This document shows, piece after piece, positions 22,924 through 35,099 of a DNA stretch of 64,000 nucleotides. This stretch comes from Blastomyces gilchristii SLH14081. Taxonomy: Eukaryota; Ascomycota; Eurotiomycetes; Onygenales; Ajellomycetaceae. Position numbers and translations under genes: made by a program. How positions within the stretch are numbered: position 1 is the stretch's first letter; each line of letters starts with the position of its first letter. The notes beneath the pieces were generated by a model. The model saw nothing but the letters and a program-made list of their open reading frames with translations. It did no database searches and had not been told where the DNA came from. The DNA is taken from contig NW_003101672.1 in NCBI RefSeq assembly GCF_000003855.2, forward strand, positions 1,382,134 through 1,446,133. Reading direction: 5' to 3'.

Positions 22924-24543
22924 ATCAGATAGGCGGTAGAAGCCGTATTGGGGTTAGTTAAATTCATATAAGCCCGTGAAAGGGTATTCTCCGACACTTG
23001 ATACAAGTTAGGTGGATGAAATGGTAGATTCAAAGAATTTGATGGATTTGCGTAAAATACCATTTCTCAGTCCAAGGAGCGCTATCCACTTTGCAATCCT
23101 CAATGCACGTGCTGATGTAATCGCAGAGGTATAGATATAGATTGATTTTTTAGGCGCGATCCATAGGCCGGGTGAAAGCATCTGTCGTTTCATCATCTAA
23201 GCCTCTGTATGGATCTCTATAGCTATCGTCATAAAGCCCTGGCATCAAATCTTCGCGATATGCAGCGAAAAACCTCGGTCTGTCGGGGGTGAGGCTTCGT
23301 CCAAAATCATGGGAACAACACGAATACTGAGCTATTCTAGTTGCTCCGAACCCAATTCATGATCTTGAAGGGCCCGGACAGCTCGCCCAACTTTCACCAA
23401 AGCTTTGCGCATGTCCTGGTGGGCGGGTGTCCGCACAACCGGTTCTGACATGATGTTTATAGTGGTCGTCGTCGTGATATTCAATCCGATGGTGGGCTCG
23501 AAAAGTAATAGAGGAGCTGTAGAGCTTTGTTTGTATCACCTTGTGTTGACTAGGTTGCATCATATTGGCAACTGAAAATAAGGAAAATGGTTCGAATGAT
23601 GAAACGGATGAAATGAAATGAAACATCAAAAGTTGGACGATTCCTTCAGTCATATCAAAATGATATTGAATAATTTATGCTCACTAGCGCTCTAGCCGAC
23701 CCCTGTCAAAACAGCAACAAAACAGTACTCTTCAAAGAGAATCAAGTCACCTATACCCTCTCACAAAGGACGAGCAGATTGTGAATTGCGCCCTCGTCAT
23801 CTTTTTAAATGCATTGACAATTCATTTCAATCTCCCAAACAAATGGACCCTATTTATTATCTTGGCACGATCTCTTCGTGAGGGGCAAGGGGGCCAAGTG
23901 CGAGAGCGAGAATTGATTGAGGTTGTTCAAGGTTTCTGATAGTCTTTGGTTACCACTGGTTTTTGCTGATGGATGAACAGTGGGAGAGGTTGTTGCTTCT
24001 GGTTTATTTTATGAATGTTATTCTTTTATTAGAGATAGATTGATAGATTACATTTTGATATTTATTTCTTTCCGCGTCGCTCATTTGTTTTTATTCCAAG
24101 ACAACAAAGCAATCGCAATATGAAAAAGCCTTATATTCAAGAAATACTAAAAAAGCTCATCTCCTTGTGTCGGTAGGCCTCCCTATAAACAATATGAGAC
24201 TCTGCGATCCTTGCGTTCATTTTAGAGAGCTGCCACTCTGATATCAATAGAATCACTCGCACACAGCCCCACCCACCTCCAAAACATTTTTGTCAGATTC
24301 TAAAGGTGAAGCTGATCATCTTAGTCCCCCAGAGATAATACAATACGATATTGTGCAAGACACTGAGGCAAAAGAGCGGTTGGTTCCTCATAGTGGGATC
24401 TGTTGCGGTTGAGGGAAAAGGGTCCCCGCGCGTCAAACGCGCTGTCTGCGTTTGTTAGGTTTAAGCTAAGCTGCCCGGCGCTAACGCTAGCGCTCAGCTC
24501 CCACCTGGGAAGGCTGGCGCAAATTTGTACCCGCTGCTCCTTC

Positions 24544-24771
24544 GTGAGTGAGTGGTGAGCACTGCTGTGCAAAGCATCAAAGCATTTTGAGATAAATGCA
24601 CAGAAAACACCACAAAACTTAGCTATTGAGTTTTAAAAGATATTTAAGATATCTCTTAATATTAACAAGCTCTTTCATTCTTCTTTCATTTGAAAATATA
24701 ACATGAAGAAAGAAAACACATGAGAATTGGCACATCAGTGATGCTTTGCAGTGGTGCTCACCACCCACCGA
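24544..24771. mobile_element. MITE-like element with imperfect terminal inverted repeats
   Basis: The left arm (24544-24579) and the reverse complement of the right arm (24739-24771) share GTGGTGAGCAC, then TGCAAAGCATCA, separated by 5 versus 3 unmatched bases. Outward similarity continues (GTGAGTGAGTGG versus TCGGTGGGTGG). The 160-bp interior is AT-rich and has no coding capacity. The architecture fits a miniature inverted-repeat transposable element about 228 bp long. I cannot identify a convincing target-site duplication, and the superfamily is unknown. A stand-alone cruciform-forming repeat is the alternative. Confidence 0.5.
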
Positions 24772-24870
24772 TTGAAGATAGTGAGAGTGGCAGCCTAAAA
24801 TATTTTAAAATATTTTAGAGAAAAAAGTTGTTAAGTTTTAAAATGAACAGTTTGGCCCTTCATCATAGCA

Positions 24871-24920
24871 ACAAAAAAAAAAAAAAAGAAAAGAAAAAAG
24901 AAAAGAAAAAAGAAACAAAG
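24871..24920. repeat. A-rich (AAAAG)n tract
   Basis: About 50 bases of A with G every five to seven bases, plus one C at the start and one near the end, just beyond the inverted-repeat element. Confidence 0.85.
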
Positions 24921-25414
24921 AACACTAGAAACGCAGGTATTGGTATAATAAATGACCTAAGAAGACAAGTAGGAAAATAAATTAAAAAAAAGACTTCGAG
25001 TTAAAAGCGAGGTAACATAACATAATAAAAAGGAGTAATAGTAATAAGTAAATAGTTTTCCTCCCGAGGCAGCAGGGTGGAGGGGGTTGGGGGGACGTGT
25101 GCCGGAAAAGGAAAGCTTTTATTGTGTGCATATGACACCGTCCACCATGCCATCTCAAGAAGAGCAGGAGAAAGGACGGGGCGGTAAGCGAGCGGAGAGA
25201 CAGAGGCGATTTTGTGAAAAGTTTTGAAGGAAGAAGAAAGGGGGAAAGAAGAATATAAAACTGGTAAAATGGCCTCGTTGATTCATATAGATTGTGATTG
25301 TTCAATCTCCCCTATCCCCCCACATCGTAGAAAGCGAGTTTTCTTTGGCCCTTGGAATTGACATTGCTGGGCTGGAGCGTGAAAACAAGATAGACGAAAA
25401 GGAAAAGAAGAAAA

Positions 25415-26882
25415 TTAGTCGCTGAACACATAGGTTGCAGTGCCTGATCTAACGTTGACCTATAAAGATAAAACGAATTATGTCGTCAGCAATGGAAATT
25501 TCAAAATGTGGGATATTCCTCACGTTGGTGGTGCACGTGACTAGGGGAAAGGGACAAAAAACTTACGGTGCACCCATCCTCATTGGATCCATTCGCGTCC
25601 CAGAACAAGCCGTTCTCATACTTGCACTTTCCACCCAGATCACTGCCTTGGATCTCAATTTTGAAGTCAAGCTTCGCGTTGGTGGTTGGTTTGTTCTGAA
25701 AAATGGAGATGAAAGTCGCTCCATCCCGCTTGCCAACGCCCAAGTTGATAGGAGCGAAGTTGCCGATTGGGCGGCTTCCATCACCCCATTGGCAGCCCTC
25801 TTGGATCGAGACTCCCTTGGGGTTGACGTAATACTGAGCGGAGGTGGGCTTATTCTCCCAGACATAGTAGCTGCCAGCATCAGGGCATGTTAGCGGCTGG
25901 GTGGAGCCTGGTGTGGCAGAAAGTGGGACAGTTTCGGATTCAGTGCCTGAGAGGGATTTGTTAGAACATGTTTATTTGATTCCGAATGTGAAATGGGATG
26001 ACAGTATGATAACTTACCAGGGTAATCGGTACGGCAAACGGCAACGACCTTGTTCATAGTATTCTTGACCTCGACGCCACCGGCACCCTTCATACAAAGC
26101 TTCTTAGAGAGGGATGGGTTTGTGAGGCGGAGCTTGCCACCGGAACATTCCAAGCCACCAACCGACTGGCCAGTCGCACCTTGAGTCGAAGGCCACTGGG
26201 TCTTTTGGTAACCAGGAGGACAAGCGTAAGAGCACATGGATCCATCCTCACACCTATCACCCTCGATGCCGGTGCGAATATCGGTAACTGAGGAGTCTTT
26301 CACGGTGACATATTGAATACCACTCCATCCGCCAAGACCAAGCCAGTCCAAAGAGATGGCGCCGTAATCCGACGGGAATTCAGAGCAGGAAATCTTTCCG
26401 TCAGGGAACTCGCTGTCGAGCCCGGAGCCGCCCATTGGCGGTGGTGGTGGTGGTTTGGGGATGGAAATGGGGGGAATTTCCACCTTTGGGATTTCCACCT
26501 TTGGGATTTCAATCTTAGGAATTTCAACCTTAGGAGGGTCAATGCTCGGGGACGGGGTAGGAGTTGGTTCGGGCTTCTCGTAGAATTCACCCGCCTTGAG
26601 CGCGGTGACTGAGGGTTGTGGAGCGCAAGCGTCGTCCGAGACAGCTGGATCGGCCCACTGCAAGGACCCATCTTTAATACCTTTGCAGGCTTCCTTCCCG
26701 TCAATAAGTTCACCATCCAACTCATACGCATAGACGGTTGGTCCAGCAACGACGACGACTTCGGTTGCGTCTGGGGCGCGCTTCACATGATGATGGCGAT
26801 GGTGATTGTGTCTGTGAGGCTGGGCAGCGGCTAGGGAGCCGGCCGCAGCGACGGTCAAAACAACGGAAGCGGTAAACTTCAT
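25415..26882 (-). CDS. SUN1: SUN-family cell-wall protein (Sim1/Uth1/Sun4 type)
   Basis: Secreted wall-associated protein acting on beta-1,3-glucan (GH132-type), involved in septation and wall morphogenesis in fungi. Three exons: 26882-26018, 25946-25567, 25459-25415, total 429 aa. It has a signal peptide (MKFTASVVLTVAAAGSLAAA), a His-rich stretch, and a Kex2-like KR before APDATEV. A Pro-rich linker follows, with a tandem VEIPK repeat and a PPPPPP run. The SUN domain contains exactly C-x5-C-x3-C-x24-C (CEDGSMC, SYAC, ... LEC), the family signature, then NPSLSKKLCMKGAGGVEVKN and GCQWGDGSRPIGNFAPINLG. The last exon encodes only VNVRSGTATYVFSD, the usual ending. The gene stands alone with long non-coding flanks. 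Confidence 0.95.
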
Positions 26883-29800
26883 AGTTGGAGTCTTTTCTGT
26901 TCAAACGACGTCAAGCCGCACGTGTTGAGAGTAAGGACTGGCGCGAGGTCTCTCGGAGACCCCTATTTTCTTGTCGGGACGGACGAGAGCAACAAGCTGA
27001 GCTCCCAGGCGACAAAAGCGTCTATTCGAGATGGCCATTGTTAGAGCGATAACTACTAGTTAAAGGGGGTGGAGAGAGATGTCAAGACGGGGCCCCATTC
27101 GAAGTCTAGGAAAGACAGAGCGCAACGATGGTAGGGATCATGTGCCTCAGGATCTTTCCTGGGTGGTGGTCCGTCTCAGGCGATGTGAACTTGCATCGCA
27201 AAACAGGAAGAGGAAATCATCAACATCATAGTACTAGCACAACGTACACTGGAAATATCAAATATCAACAGTCAACGACACGGTCAATCAATGTGGGCTC
27301 CTTTATACAAGCTGGAGTAGCGGTGGTAGAGACGGGTTCGATTCGTGCGGGCTAAGCAGTCGGCTGAGGGAACGTGAGGATGAATTGACCAGGGAACGGA
27401 CTGGGTGCTGGGGGAGCCTGCCGGAGAGAGTGCGGAAAGCAAGACACAGGAGCTGTTGAATTTTAAATTTCCGAATGAGCGTGAGAGGAAGACGACACGG
27501 TCTTCCAAGTGGGAGGGAAAAGAAAAGGCACTGGAGGAGGGTGAGTAGCAGAGAATGGTGAAGGTGACGGAAGAGAGTGTTGAGAAGAGCGAGCGAGGAG
27601 ACGGAGACGGAGACGGAGACGGGAGCGAGGAAGGAACGGTAAGCGAGAGAATAACAACAATAATACGGTGCCTGGTAATGTCAGTACGCCCGCTGTACAG
27701 GAGATACAGTACATTGCACCCCCGTCCCTCTACAAATACACACACAACCCCTTGTCAGTGCACGTAATAACCTGCGTATGCCTTCATTACAAGGCTAGAA
27801 CCCTTGGCGGTTACTCAGGTGTTACCGGATGTGGTACCTCGCAAATTCGCAATAGACACAGCCAGACCGCCGCCCCATACCGCCCCATACCGCCGCCGAG
27901 TCTGATACGGTGATGCCTAGGCAGCCTCGCTGAGGTCAGCCAATAATAGTATACATCCCGGCCAACGTGTGGAGACTCTGAGATGCGCGATTTAAGCCTC
28001 ACCAAACATTTCAAGATTGGGCGAGGAAGGTGTGGATTGACGTGGCGCAAGCCCTGGAGGACCCCTTGAAGAATAATGTACGGAGTATCCAGGCTTGCGT
28101 GCTTGTTGGTACAGAAAACCCCTTTTGCATCTTACCGCAGCTATCTCTCCATCTGTCTGGCCGTTGCGTGCACAGAACTCTGTGGAGATACTAGAGCATT
28201 GTTAGGATGGCTAACTATTTATTATTACATATATGCGTATGTAAACTGGGTTAGGCCCAACACGTTACCAGTGAAGAATCCACATTTACAATAATAATAC
28301 ATTCGCAGTATGCAGCATACAGATTAAGTTACCCCCTTTCAAAACCTTAAGAAAAAGCAAGAAACTCAGGCGTAACAAAAAATACTTCCTGTAATAATAT
28401 GTATTTTCTTATTAAAAGTTAGGCGTGGCTGTTAGTTTTTAGCTTTGTGACTATTGGCTGTCACTGCCACCGGTTGGCTGGAACCTCCCGGTGCCTGACC
28501 CACGAATCGACGAGCCCCGGTTGGGTAACGTAACTTGGGTTGGATCCTTGGAACCTTGGAATCAAACAATAACCTGCTGCAAACCCAGCCAATGAGGGCC
28601 ATGACTTCAAGCGATGCTTTTTGTTTTGTTTTTTAATTATCATTTTTGGAGCTGTTTTTCACCCAACAATCAGTGTTATGTTTCGCAATAATGCAAAAAA
28701 TGCTGTTTAAGCGCCAGGGTTTTGGTTCTTTGTCAGCTGAACTCTTTCCTCCGTTTCATCCCTTGACCTTGAACACAGTTCATTCATAGCTGGCAGCAGC
28801 ACGGGAATAATGATTTCCAACCGTTATATCTAACTATCTCAACGACTGGTGCCAGCTGCCACCCCCTAATAAGAGCAAAGCGGGCGGCTTGCCAACCCCA
28901 GTGGCTGCACACTTGGGCACAAATGCACACCGCAGACAACAACAGAAACAATAATAATGAGGGGGACCTTTTTTGTAAGTGATGATCAAGCCAGACTAGA
29001 GTTTTTTTGAGCAGATTCCCATGAGGATCTGCAGTGGCCTCCCCTCCCACTTGCAAGTTTGCCCCAGGCCATTTTTCAGGCTCTGAGGGCCGGCGGCGGG
29101 GCTAGCGCAGGTCCGGCCCTTTTGTTTCTTCTTCTTTTCAGAGACACTACTCCGTCTGCGCGCATACGCTGTACGCAGGCGGAAACCAACTTATCATCCG
29201 GCGGTACGACGCTTACGAAGCCTTCTCCCCTTTTCTTGAGCAAAGCCACAGATGGCGCCACTCCGGATAATTATTATTCCAGGTCCGGGAGGCTCGGACG
29301 GACGGGAACCTCTTCACATGGCCCGTGCCAAGGTTTCCAATAACCGTGGTTTATCAAACTTGGGACTTCCAAGTTTTAGTAGTTTCAGTTGCCAAAAGAT
29401 CTTTACTATACAATTCGTTCTTCTTCTTATTATTATTGGTGTGTTAATCGCCATATACGGATATGTATGGCCAGAGGAATCGAAATCTTTAGGCTTGGAA
29501 GTGCCACCCCTGCAGTTGCTAGGACAAACGGCTCATGTACTCCGAGTTGACCTTGGACAACCCTCGCGCCTATTTGATATCTGCCATATTGACTAGCTTA
29601 GGACAATCACATGGACTTTTCCTTCAACACTTGCTAAAATATTTGGTTGCTTTAAATACGCTTATCCCATAACTACCGGAAGAGAATGCGGCACGGCCTC
29701 TACTCCAGTCAGCAAGCAACGCTTACCACCGCATCGCGCATCCCGAGGTGGCCCTGTCTGAATTGGGTGAACTCCTGAGAGGAGAGAGACCCTTGTCAAG

Positions 29801-30835
29801 TCAAGATTTCTGGATATGTAAACAATGATGTCGCCCTCATCTTTCCCTTCTTTAGCAACACTCTCAATAGGATATATGATCTTCTTCTTAGCACTCTTAA
29901 CAAACTACAAGACCATTCGTCCCCATCATTGTTGCACATCAACTTTTCTAGTGATATATTTCGTTATATTTGTATCTATACTTCCATCTCTCGTTAGCAT
30001 GGCTTCTCTATACAATCTTTTGGAGTATGGCTCTGATGAGGAACAACAGACCACCCCGGTTATCCCTGTCCCGAACTTACATAACTTCGGTAGCTTTCGT
30101 CATGGCAGGCGCTCTGAAGCGAGCTAATATATTCCCTATGGCCTGATGGGAGGATTTGCTGTGAAATTGATGGGAGGGGTGCGGGAGACTCGAGATGTCG
30201 ACATTGCGTTCCAGGCCCCTGGGAAGATGCGCCACCTCTGAAGGGTTGTGGAAATTGAACCTCGATATGTACATACATACATGTACAACGACTTAAATGA
30301 GTGAACATATGCTTATTCGAGAGTTAGTTTGGTTATCCCCAATACAAAGCTTCTTAATATTATGAAGGTCTTTGTCCTCACCGGCCCCCCATATGACAAC
30401 TGTTCAGAATCAATGCGCATCGAGGTAGATCTTATTGGAAGCGGTGAAGATACTCTGTGTCCAAAAATCAAAGATCATAATTCAGTATTCATTTTCTAAC
30501 CAATATATCAGATCAGAATACTGTGAGACAGATATATTAACAATGAACATATAATAACAGTGATTATGAATTTATAAAAGTTTGTCTATCTACAATTGAT
30601 GACAAAACAGACAACCAGCGCTCCACCACAAACTCGCTCAATTTTTCGAATAAGAAACCGCCGATAGATCCATCGAATAGCCCTTGATCCTACGAGCATT
30701 TTGACCCCAACACCAACCTCATACCAAAGCAGTCCGTGGGAGCTGAGCACCAATCGCCAAATCCTATCTGTCTCCACCAGTTCGGGAAATAGATCGATCT
30801 ATATCATCAATCTGCTTTACTTACTACGTAGTAAA
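26883..30835. other. Long non-coding region upstream of SUN1
   Basis: Nearly 4 kb without a supported gene. It starts with the SUN1 promoter and leader. It includes a GAGACG hexamer repeat (about 27598-27622), a GC-rich patch near 29085-29120, AT-rich segments, and a near-palindromic TGTACATACATACATGTACA at about 30265-30285. The longest ATG-led frame (29825-30127) is dominated by hydrophobic, low-complexity residues and shows no family. No transposase, reverse transcriptase or long repeat was seen. Confidence 0.5.
27598..27622 (+). repeat. Hexanucleotide repeat (GGAGAC)4
   Basis: About four perfect tandem copies of a GAGACG unit in the SUN1 upstream region. It could be unstable between isolates. 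Confidence 0.85.
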
Positions 30836-31257
30836 ATGGCGGCTTTCATGTCTCGCTCTAGCGCTAATGATCTGCTTGATATTCAGCACCTCCTTCTGAA
30901 TAATAGAGATGAAATCAAAACGTTTATCCACCGCTTGGACCCAGAAGCCGTTACATGTTTCTTCGAGACCGTAAGTCCTGAAAACCACGCTTATTGAAAC
31001 ACCTTCTTTGGGCGCTAAATCAAAAGAGCGAGTGGTTTCTTTTTTTTCTCTCTTTGGCTCTTCAGTATGTGGAATATTTATGGGCTACATTAAATACTGG
31101 CCACTGGATTCCGCCTCGGCTTCGTATCTGCGCACATGTCTGTCATTTTCTCGTTGTTTCGGTCTCTGAGTATATATTGTTAGAGAAACTAGAGTACTCT
31201 AGCTGTAGCTATGTAGCACCACTTGATTTGAGCTTTGTAGCTCAAATTGTGGATTGA
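30836..31257 (+). CDS. Small two-exon orphan protein
   Basis: Exons 30836-30970 and 31066-31257 join in phase 0 over a 95-bp intron. The intron has a consensus GTAAGT donor and a long pyrimidine tract before TTCAG, giving 108 aa. Exon 1 reads like a folded protein: SRSSANDLLDIQHLLLNNRD then EIKTFIHRLDPEAVTCFFET. Exon 2 continues YVEYLWATLNTGHWIPPRLR and ends with a hydrophobic Leu/Val-rich region. I do not recognise the family; it could be a fragment of a larger ancestral gene. It sits about 330 bp upstream of the L1-domain gene, same strand. The good splice signals and codon-like composition are the main support. Confidence 0.45.
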
Positions 31258-31583
31258 ATTTATGCGTGAAACATTATGCGTGTAATAGTGATGATAAGTG
31301 GAAAATCAACTTATCATGAAGTTTGAAATGCTCCGTGAGTATGTGCTGAGAATGATGATGTTTTCAATGTCATGTGAATGAACATGGGTGAGTACCGGGG
31401 TTCAATGCTCAGATAGTTAAGGTTTGCGGCTGCGGAATAATATTTCACCTAGTGCAATATCCGGAATAACTGCTTGACCGCACTCCGATGATTTTTTCAC
31501 TTGGAGAACTTCGGGTTGACAGGACGGAGAGCCATTACTGAGGATATCAGTCGAAAGGAACAAGGCACAGGATAAAACGAGTC
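31258..31583. other. Promoter region of the L1-domain gene
   Basis: 326 bp between tandem plus-strand genes, with a GATGATAA/TTATCA-rich patch. Nothing coding is visible. Confidence 0.5.
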
Positions 31584-32913
31584 ATGGCTGTGACTTCTGG
31601 TGTTCTCACCATCAAACCCACCTCTGGGACCCCTTACCAATTGAATAATGACCAGGTAGGTTTTTCTTTTCTCATCTTCGCCCAACTAGAGCGGAGCTCC
31701 AATGTAGAGGAGATTTATATGCTGATCGCGAGAGAAATATTGTCTATAGGTTACTCGGGCTTCATCCGCGCTTCTCCGGCATATAAAAGCGGAGGAGGAA
31801 AAGAAGGCTCTGGAATCGACGAAGAAGGACCTCCTGGCTAATAACGACGATGAAGACGACGACGACGCCGAAGACTCGGTAGATGCTACTCCTGTCTGGC
31901 TCGTCGTCACCACCAAAAAACATATCGTGGACAAAAACCGATTAAAACCAGGCAAAATCCCTGTCCCGCACTCCCTGAACACCTCCCCTTCTCTCAGTGT
32001 CTGCCTCATAACAGCCGATCCACAACGCGCGGTGAAGGATGTAATTGCCGACCCTCAATTCCCAGCAACCTTGTCGTCGCGCATTACGAAAGTCATCGGC
32101 TACACTAAACTCAAGACTAAATATAAGAGCTTCGAGAGTCGACGACGGCTTCTATCGGAGCATGATGTCTTTTTGGCCGATGATCGGATTATTATGAGGT
32201 TGGTGGAGACCCTCGGAAAGATATTTTACAAATCCAGCAAGCGTCCGGTCCCGATTCGCATTGCGGAAGTGCAGAAGGTTGGAGGTAAAAGAGTGAAGAA
32301 GGAAGATAGGAAGAGACCACCAACCGATGAGAAGTATTCTGCTGTGGCATCTCCGGCTGTCGTTGCAAAGGAGATCGAGAAGACTCTGGCCAGTGTCCCT
32401 GTACATTTGGCGTCTGCCGCTACGACTTCTGTACGTGTTGGTTCTGCGAAATTTACTCCAGAGAAGTTGGTGGAAAATGTTGAAGCCGTTGTTCAGGGTA
32501 TGACAGAAAAGTTTGTTTCGAAGGGATGGAGGAATATCAAGGCTCTACATCTGAAGGGTGCGAATACAATGGCGATGCCCATTTGGCTTGCGAGTGAATT
32601 ATGGGTTGATGAAGGTGATGTTCGAGAAGATGAGGATCCCAAGGCTATTGAAGGGTCAAAGAAAACAAGCAAGAAGCGCAAATCGACTGGGGAGCTGCAA
32701 CCTATGCAGTCGAAGAAACCAAAGACTGCCGAGAAGGAAGAGGATGACGATGCTGAATTGATCGCGTCGAGGAAAGCCAAGCTTCAAGCTCAAAAGGCTC
32801 GAGCTTTATCAGACGGTGATAAGGTCAATGGGAGCAAGGCCGCCGTCGCCACCGCTCCCGAAGGGGCTACCACCTCTAGCAAAAAGAAGCGAAAGTCCGT
32901 TTCAAAGTCCTGA
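31584..32913 (+). CDS. Ribosomal L1-domain ribosome-biogenesis protein (Utp30/Cic1-like)
   Basis: Nucleolar pre-ribosome assembly factor; the L1 fold binds rRNA. Exon 1 is 31584-31655 and exon 2 31750-32913, joined in phase 0, 411 aa. An acidic patch (about residues 53-62, ANNDDEDDDDAEDSVDATP) precedes the L1 domain: WLVVTTKKHIVDKNRLKPGK, SLSVCLITADPQRAVKDVI, SRITKVIGYTKLKTKYKSFE, HDVFLADDRIIMRLVETLGK. Later come VRVGSAKFTPEKLVENVEAV and WRNIKALHLKGANTMAMPIW, which closes the domain. The C-terminus is Lys-rich with several nuclear-localisation-like clusters (KKTSKKRKS, SKKKRKSVSKS). The family includes Utp30, Cic1 and human RSL1D1; I cannot decide between Utp30 and Cic1 from sequence alone. 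Confidence 0.9.
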
Positions 32914-33419
32914 TGATGGGTTTTCCTATTTTGTGTACACATGTTCAAGTATTGTTGTTCTTAGATTGAGTTCGGCGTTCTTTTGTGTAGTGCCTGCCGC
33001 CTCCAATTTTTAGGAAATGATAGTTTATCGGGCGAAGTTTCGATACCCATAATAACAAAAAAGTCATTATCGAGCGTCAGACATTTTCTATGATTATTCG
33101 ACTGCAACCAATTTTGGTCAAGTAATTAATTAATTGTATCTCATGTTATGCTCGCCGCTCTTGAGCGGCTTTCGGCCAAATCAGCTTTGCCGTGAATTTC
33201 CGAAGGCCCGCTTAGTCATCCAGATTCCGGCGTTCGGTTTGCGGCAAACAACTTCTCCCCTCCGAAATATCATGAGAAACAGGAAATCCAAAACGCAAAC
33301 CAACCCAATTATACCCATTGATCTCACCTGGCAAGGTTCTCTTGTACGAACCAGGAGGCTAGGAAAGAACCAAACGATATTGAATTCAACGGAAGCTTCC
33401 TCCTGTCTTACCATCAGCC
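32914..33419. other. Intergenic, L1-domain gene / ETF-alpha
   Basis: 505 bp between tandem plus-strand genes, containing the 3' UTR of one and the promoter of the next. A perfect 10-bp palindrome GCTCTTGAGC lies near 33161. No gene is seen. Confidence 0.5.
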
Positions 33420-34715
33420 ATGAATTCCGTTCTTGCTAGAAACTCCATTCTTCGGGCGGCCGCTCCGCTGCGACCTCAACCCGTTTATCGGTCACAGCTC
33501 TCAGCACTTTCCCGGCTTCTTTCTACGCTTGCGGTTCTTGAGCAGCGCGATGGAAAGATCCAAGGTTCCTCCCTCTCGGCGATCACTGCTGCACAGAAAC
33601 TGGGCGGCTCCGTAACTGCTTTTGTGGCAGGCGGTGGTGTGAAAAGCAGTGCGGCGGCAGAGGCTGCAAAGATTAAGGGTTTGGATAAGGTTGTTGCCGT
33701 GGACAATGCTGCTTATGACAAGGTATGCCACGGTTTTTGTCCGTTGCAAATGAACAGATAGCAGCCTGTTGTTACTTTAGACAGCTTCAATTGTTTTTGT
33801 AGTTAGAGAGGCTGTCGGGTTACGTTCAATGCTTGTCCCGGTGACCATTTGAGATAACCAAGAGAAATGAATATATGCTAACCATGTACCTGCTCTGCGA
33901 ATATAGGGATTGCCCGAGAACTATGCTCCCCTTCTTGTTGAGAATATCAAGAAGGAAGGATTTACGCACATCATCGCTGCTCACAGTGCTTTTGGCAAGA
34001 ATGTTTTGCCCCGAGTTGCAGCACTCCTAGACGTCCAGCAAGTATCTGATATCACGGCCATTGAAAGCGAAGATAGTGGGTTGGCCCCATACCCCATGAT
34101 CATGAATGCTTTTATTATTGTGCTGACTCCCATTTCATAGCTTTTGTCCGACCCATTTATGCCGGTAATGCTATTCTGACCGTCCAATCCACGGATCCCG
34201 TGAAGGTCATCACAGTCCGAGGAACCGCATTCCAAGCAGGCGAAACAACAGGGGGCTCGGCAGAAATCATTGATGGTGCCGATCCCAACGTACCATCCCC
34301 CACAGAATGGGTATCGGAGGACTTAGCCAAGTCTGACCGCCCTGATCTTGGCACTGCTTCCCGCGTCGTCTCTGGCGGACGGGGTCTTAAATCGAAAGAG
34401 GAATTCGACAGACTGATGCCGCCACTCGCGGATGCTCTGGGCGCTGCCATCGGTGCCTCTCGCGCGGCGGTTGACAGCGGTTTCGCGGATAACAGTCTTC
34501 AGGTCGGCCAGACCGGTAAGAACGTTGCGCCTGAACTATACATTTGCGTGGGTATCTCTGGAGCCATCCAGCATCTTGCCGGTATGAAAGATAGCAAGGT
34601 CATTGCTGCAATCAACAAGGATCCCGACGCGCCGATTTTCCAGGTTGCAGATGTTGGATTGGTAGGAGATCTATTTGAGAAGGTACCCGAATTGACTGAG
34701 AAGCTGAAGAAGTGA
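33420..34715 (+). CDS. ETFA: Electron transfer flavoprotein subunit alpha, mitochondrial
   Basis: The alpha subunit binds FAD and, with ETF-beta, carries electrons from acyl-CoA and other dehydrogenases to ETF-ubiquinone oxidoreductase in the mitochondrial matrix (yeast name AIM45). Exons 33420-33722, 33907-34075, 34141-34715 give 348 aa. The first ~35 residues form an Arg/Ser/Leu-rich presequence ([20 protein letters not shown]). The N-terminal domain contains [13 protein letters not shown] and [20 protein letters not shown]. The FAD domain carries [60 protein letters not shown] and [15 protein letters not shown], all highly typical. Frames are continuous through both introns; the second uses a GTGGGT donor. 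Length matches the family. Confidence 0.96.
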
Positions 34716-35016
34716 AAATAGCTGTATTTTGTTCTCCATTTATTCTTTGTTTTACATATATTTATATTTTTATGGTTTTCACTTGTTTCCTTTGGAGTCA
34801 TTGATAGCATTCCCACGTTTTCTCCTTTCTTTCTCGCTTCCTTATTAGAGACAATTTTTCTTCAGAACAATTGCCTGTACTGAAATCGCTGTTCATACTT
34901 ATGTACAGTACAAACAAAGATGCATTGCATGAATAAAAGAAACAGTATTCTGGAGTTTTGGTAGGTGATTCGATCGGTATAATTTCCAAATGATTTGCAT
35001 GTCATCACAACAAGAC
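34716..35016. other. ETF-alpha 3' flank and tRNA upstream region
   Basis: AT-rich 300 bp ending at the tRNA gene; no coding sequence seen. Confidence 0.5.
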
Positions 35017-35090
35017 GGTGTCGTGGTGTAGTTGGTTATCACGTGAGTCTAACACACTCAAGGTCCCCAGTTCGAGCCTGGGCGACATCA
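35017..35090 (+). tRNA. tRNA-Val(AAC), copy 1
   Basis: A 74-nt cloverleaf without intron or encoded CCA. The acceptor stem GGTGTCG/CGACATC pairs fully (one G-U). The anticodon stem TGAGT/ACTCA closes the loop CTAACAC, anticodon AAC (valine). The T stem CCCAG/CTGGG encloses TTCGAGC, the B box. The discriminator base is A. A T5 run at 35095-35099 is the expected Pol III terminator. A second copy lies 297 bp downstream in opposite orientation. Confidence 0.96.
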
Positions 35091-35094
35091 TCTC

Positions 35095-35099
35095 TTTTT
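35095..35099 (+). terminator. Pol III terminator of tRNA-Val copy 1
   Basis: Five consecutive T on the coding strand, four bases past the mature 3' end. Confidence 0.8.

Larger units (their letters stand above)
22924..25414. other. Long non-coding stretch with a MITE-like element
   Basis: 2.5 kb with no supported gene. Possible upstream debris of the orphan remnant lies up to about 23200. From 23660 onward the DNA is AT-rich. It includes the inverted-repeat element at 24544-24771, an A/G-rich run at 24871-24920, and the 3' UTR of the SUN-family gene near its end. Confidence 0.5.

Noticed and set aside
27310..27360. GGTTCGATTC resembling a tRNA B box
   Set aside because: No cloverleaf can be drawn: acceptor and anticodon stems do not pair.
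29825..30127. 100-codon ATG-led plus-strand frame with hydrophobic segments, ending with a GSDEEQQ-like tail
   Set aside because: No family, no splice partner, composition follows T-rich DNA. Kept only as part of the non-coding stretch.
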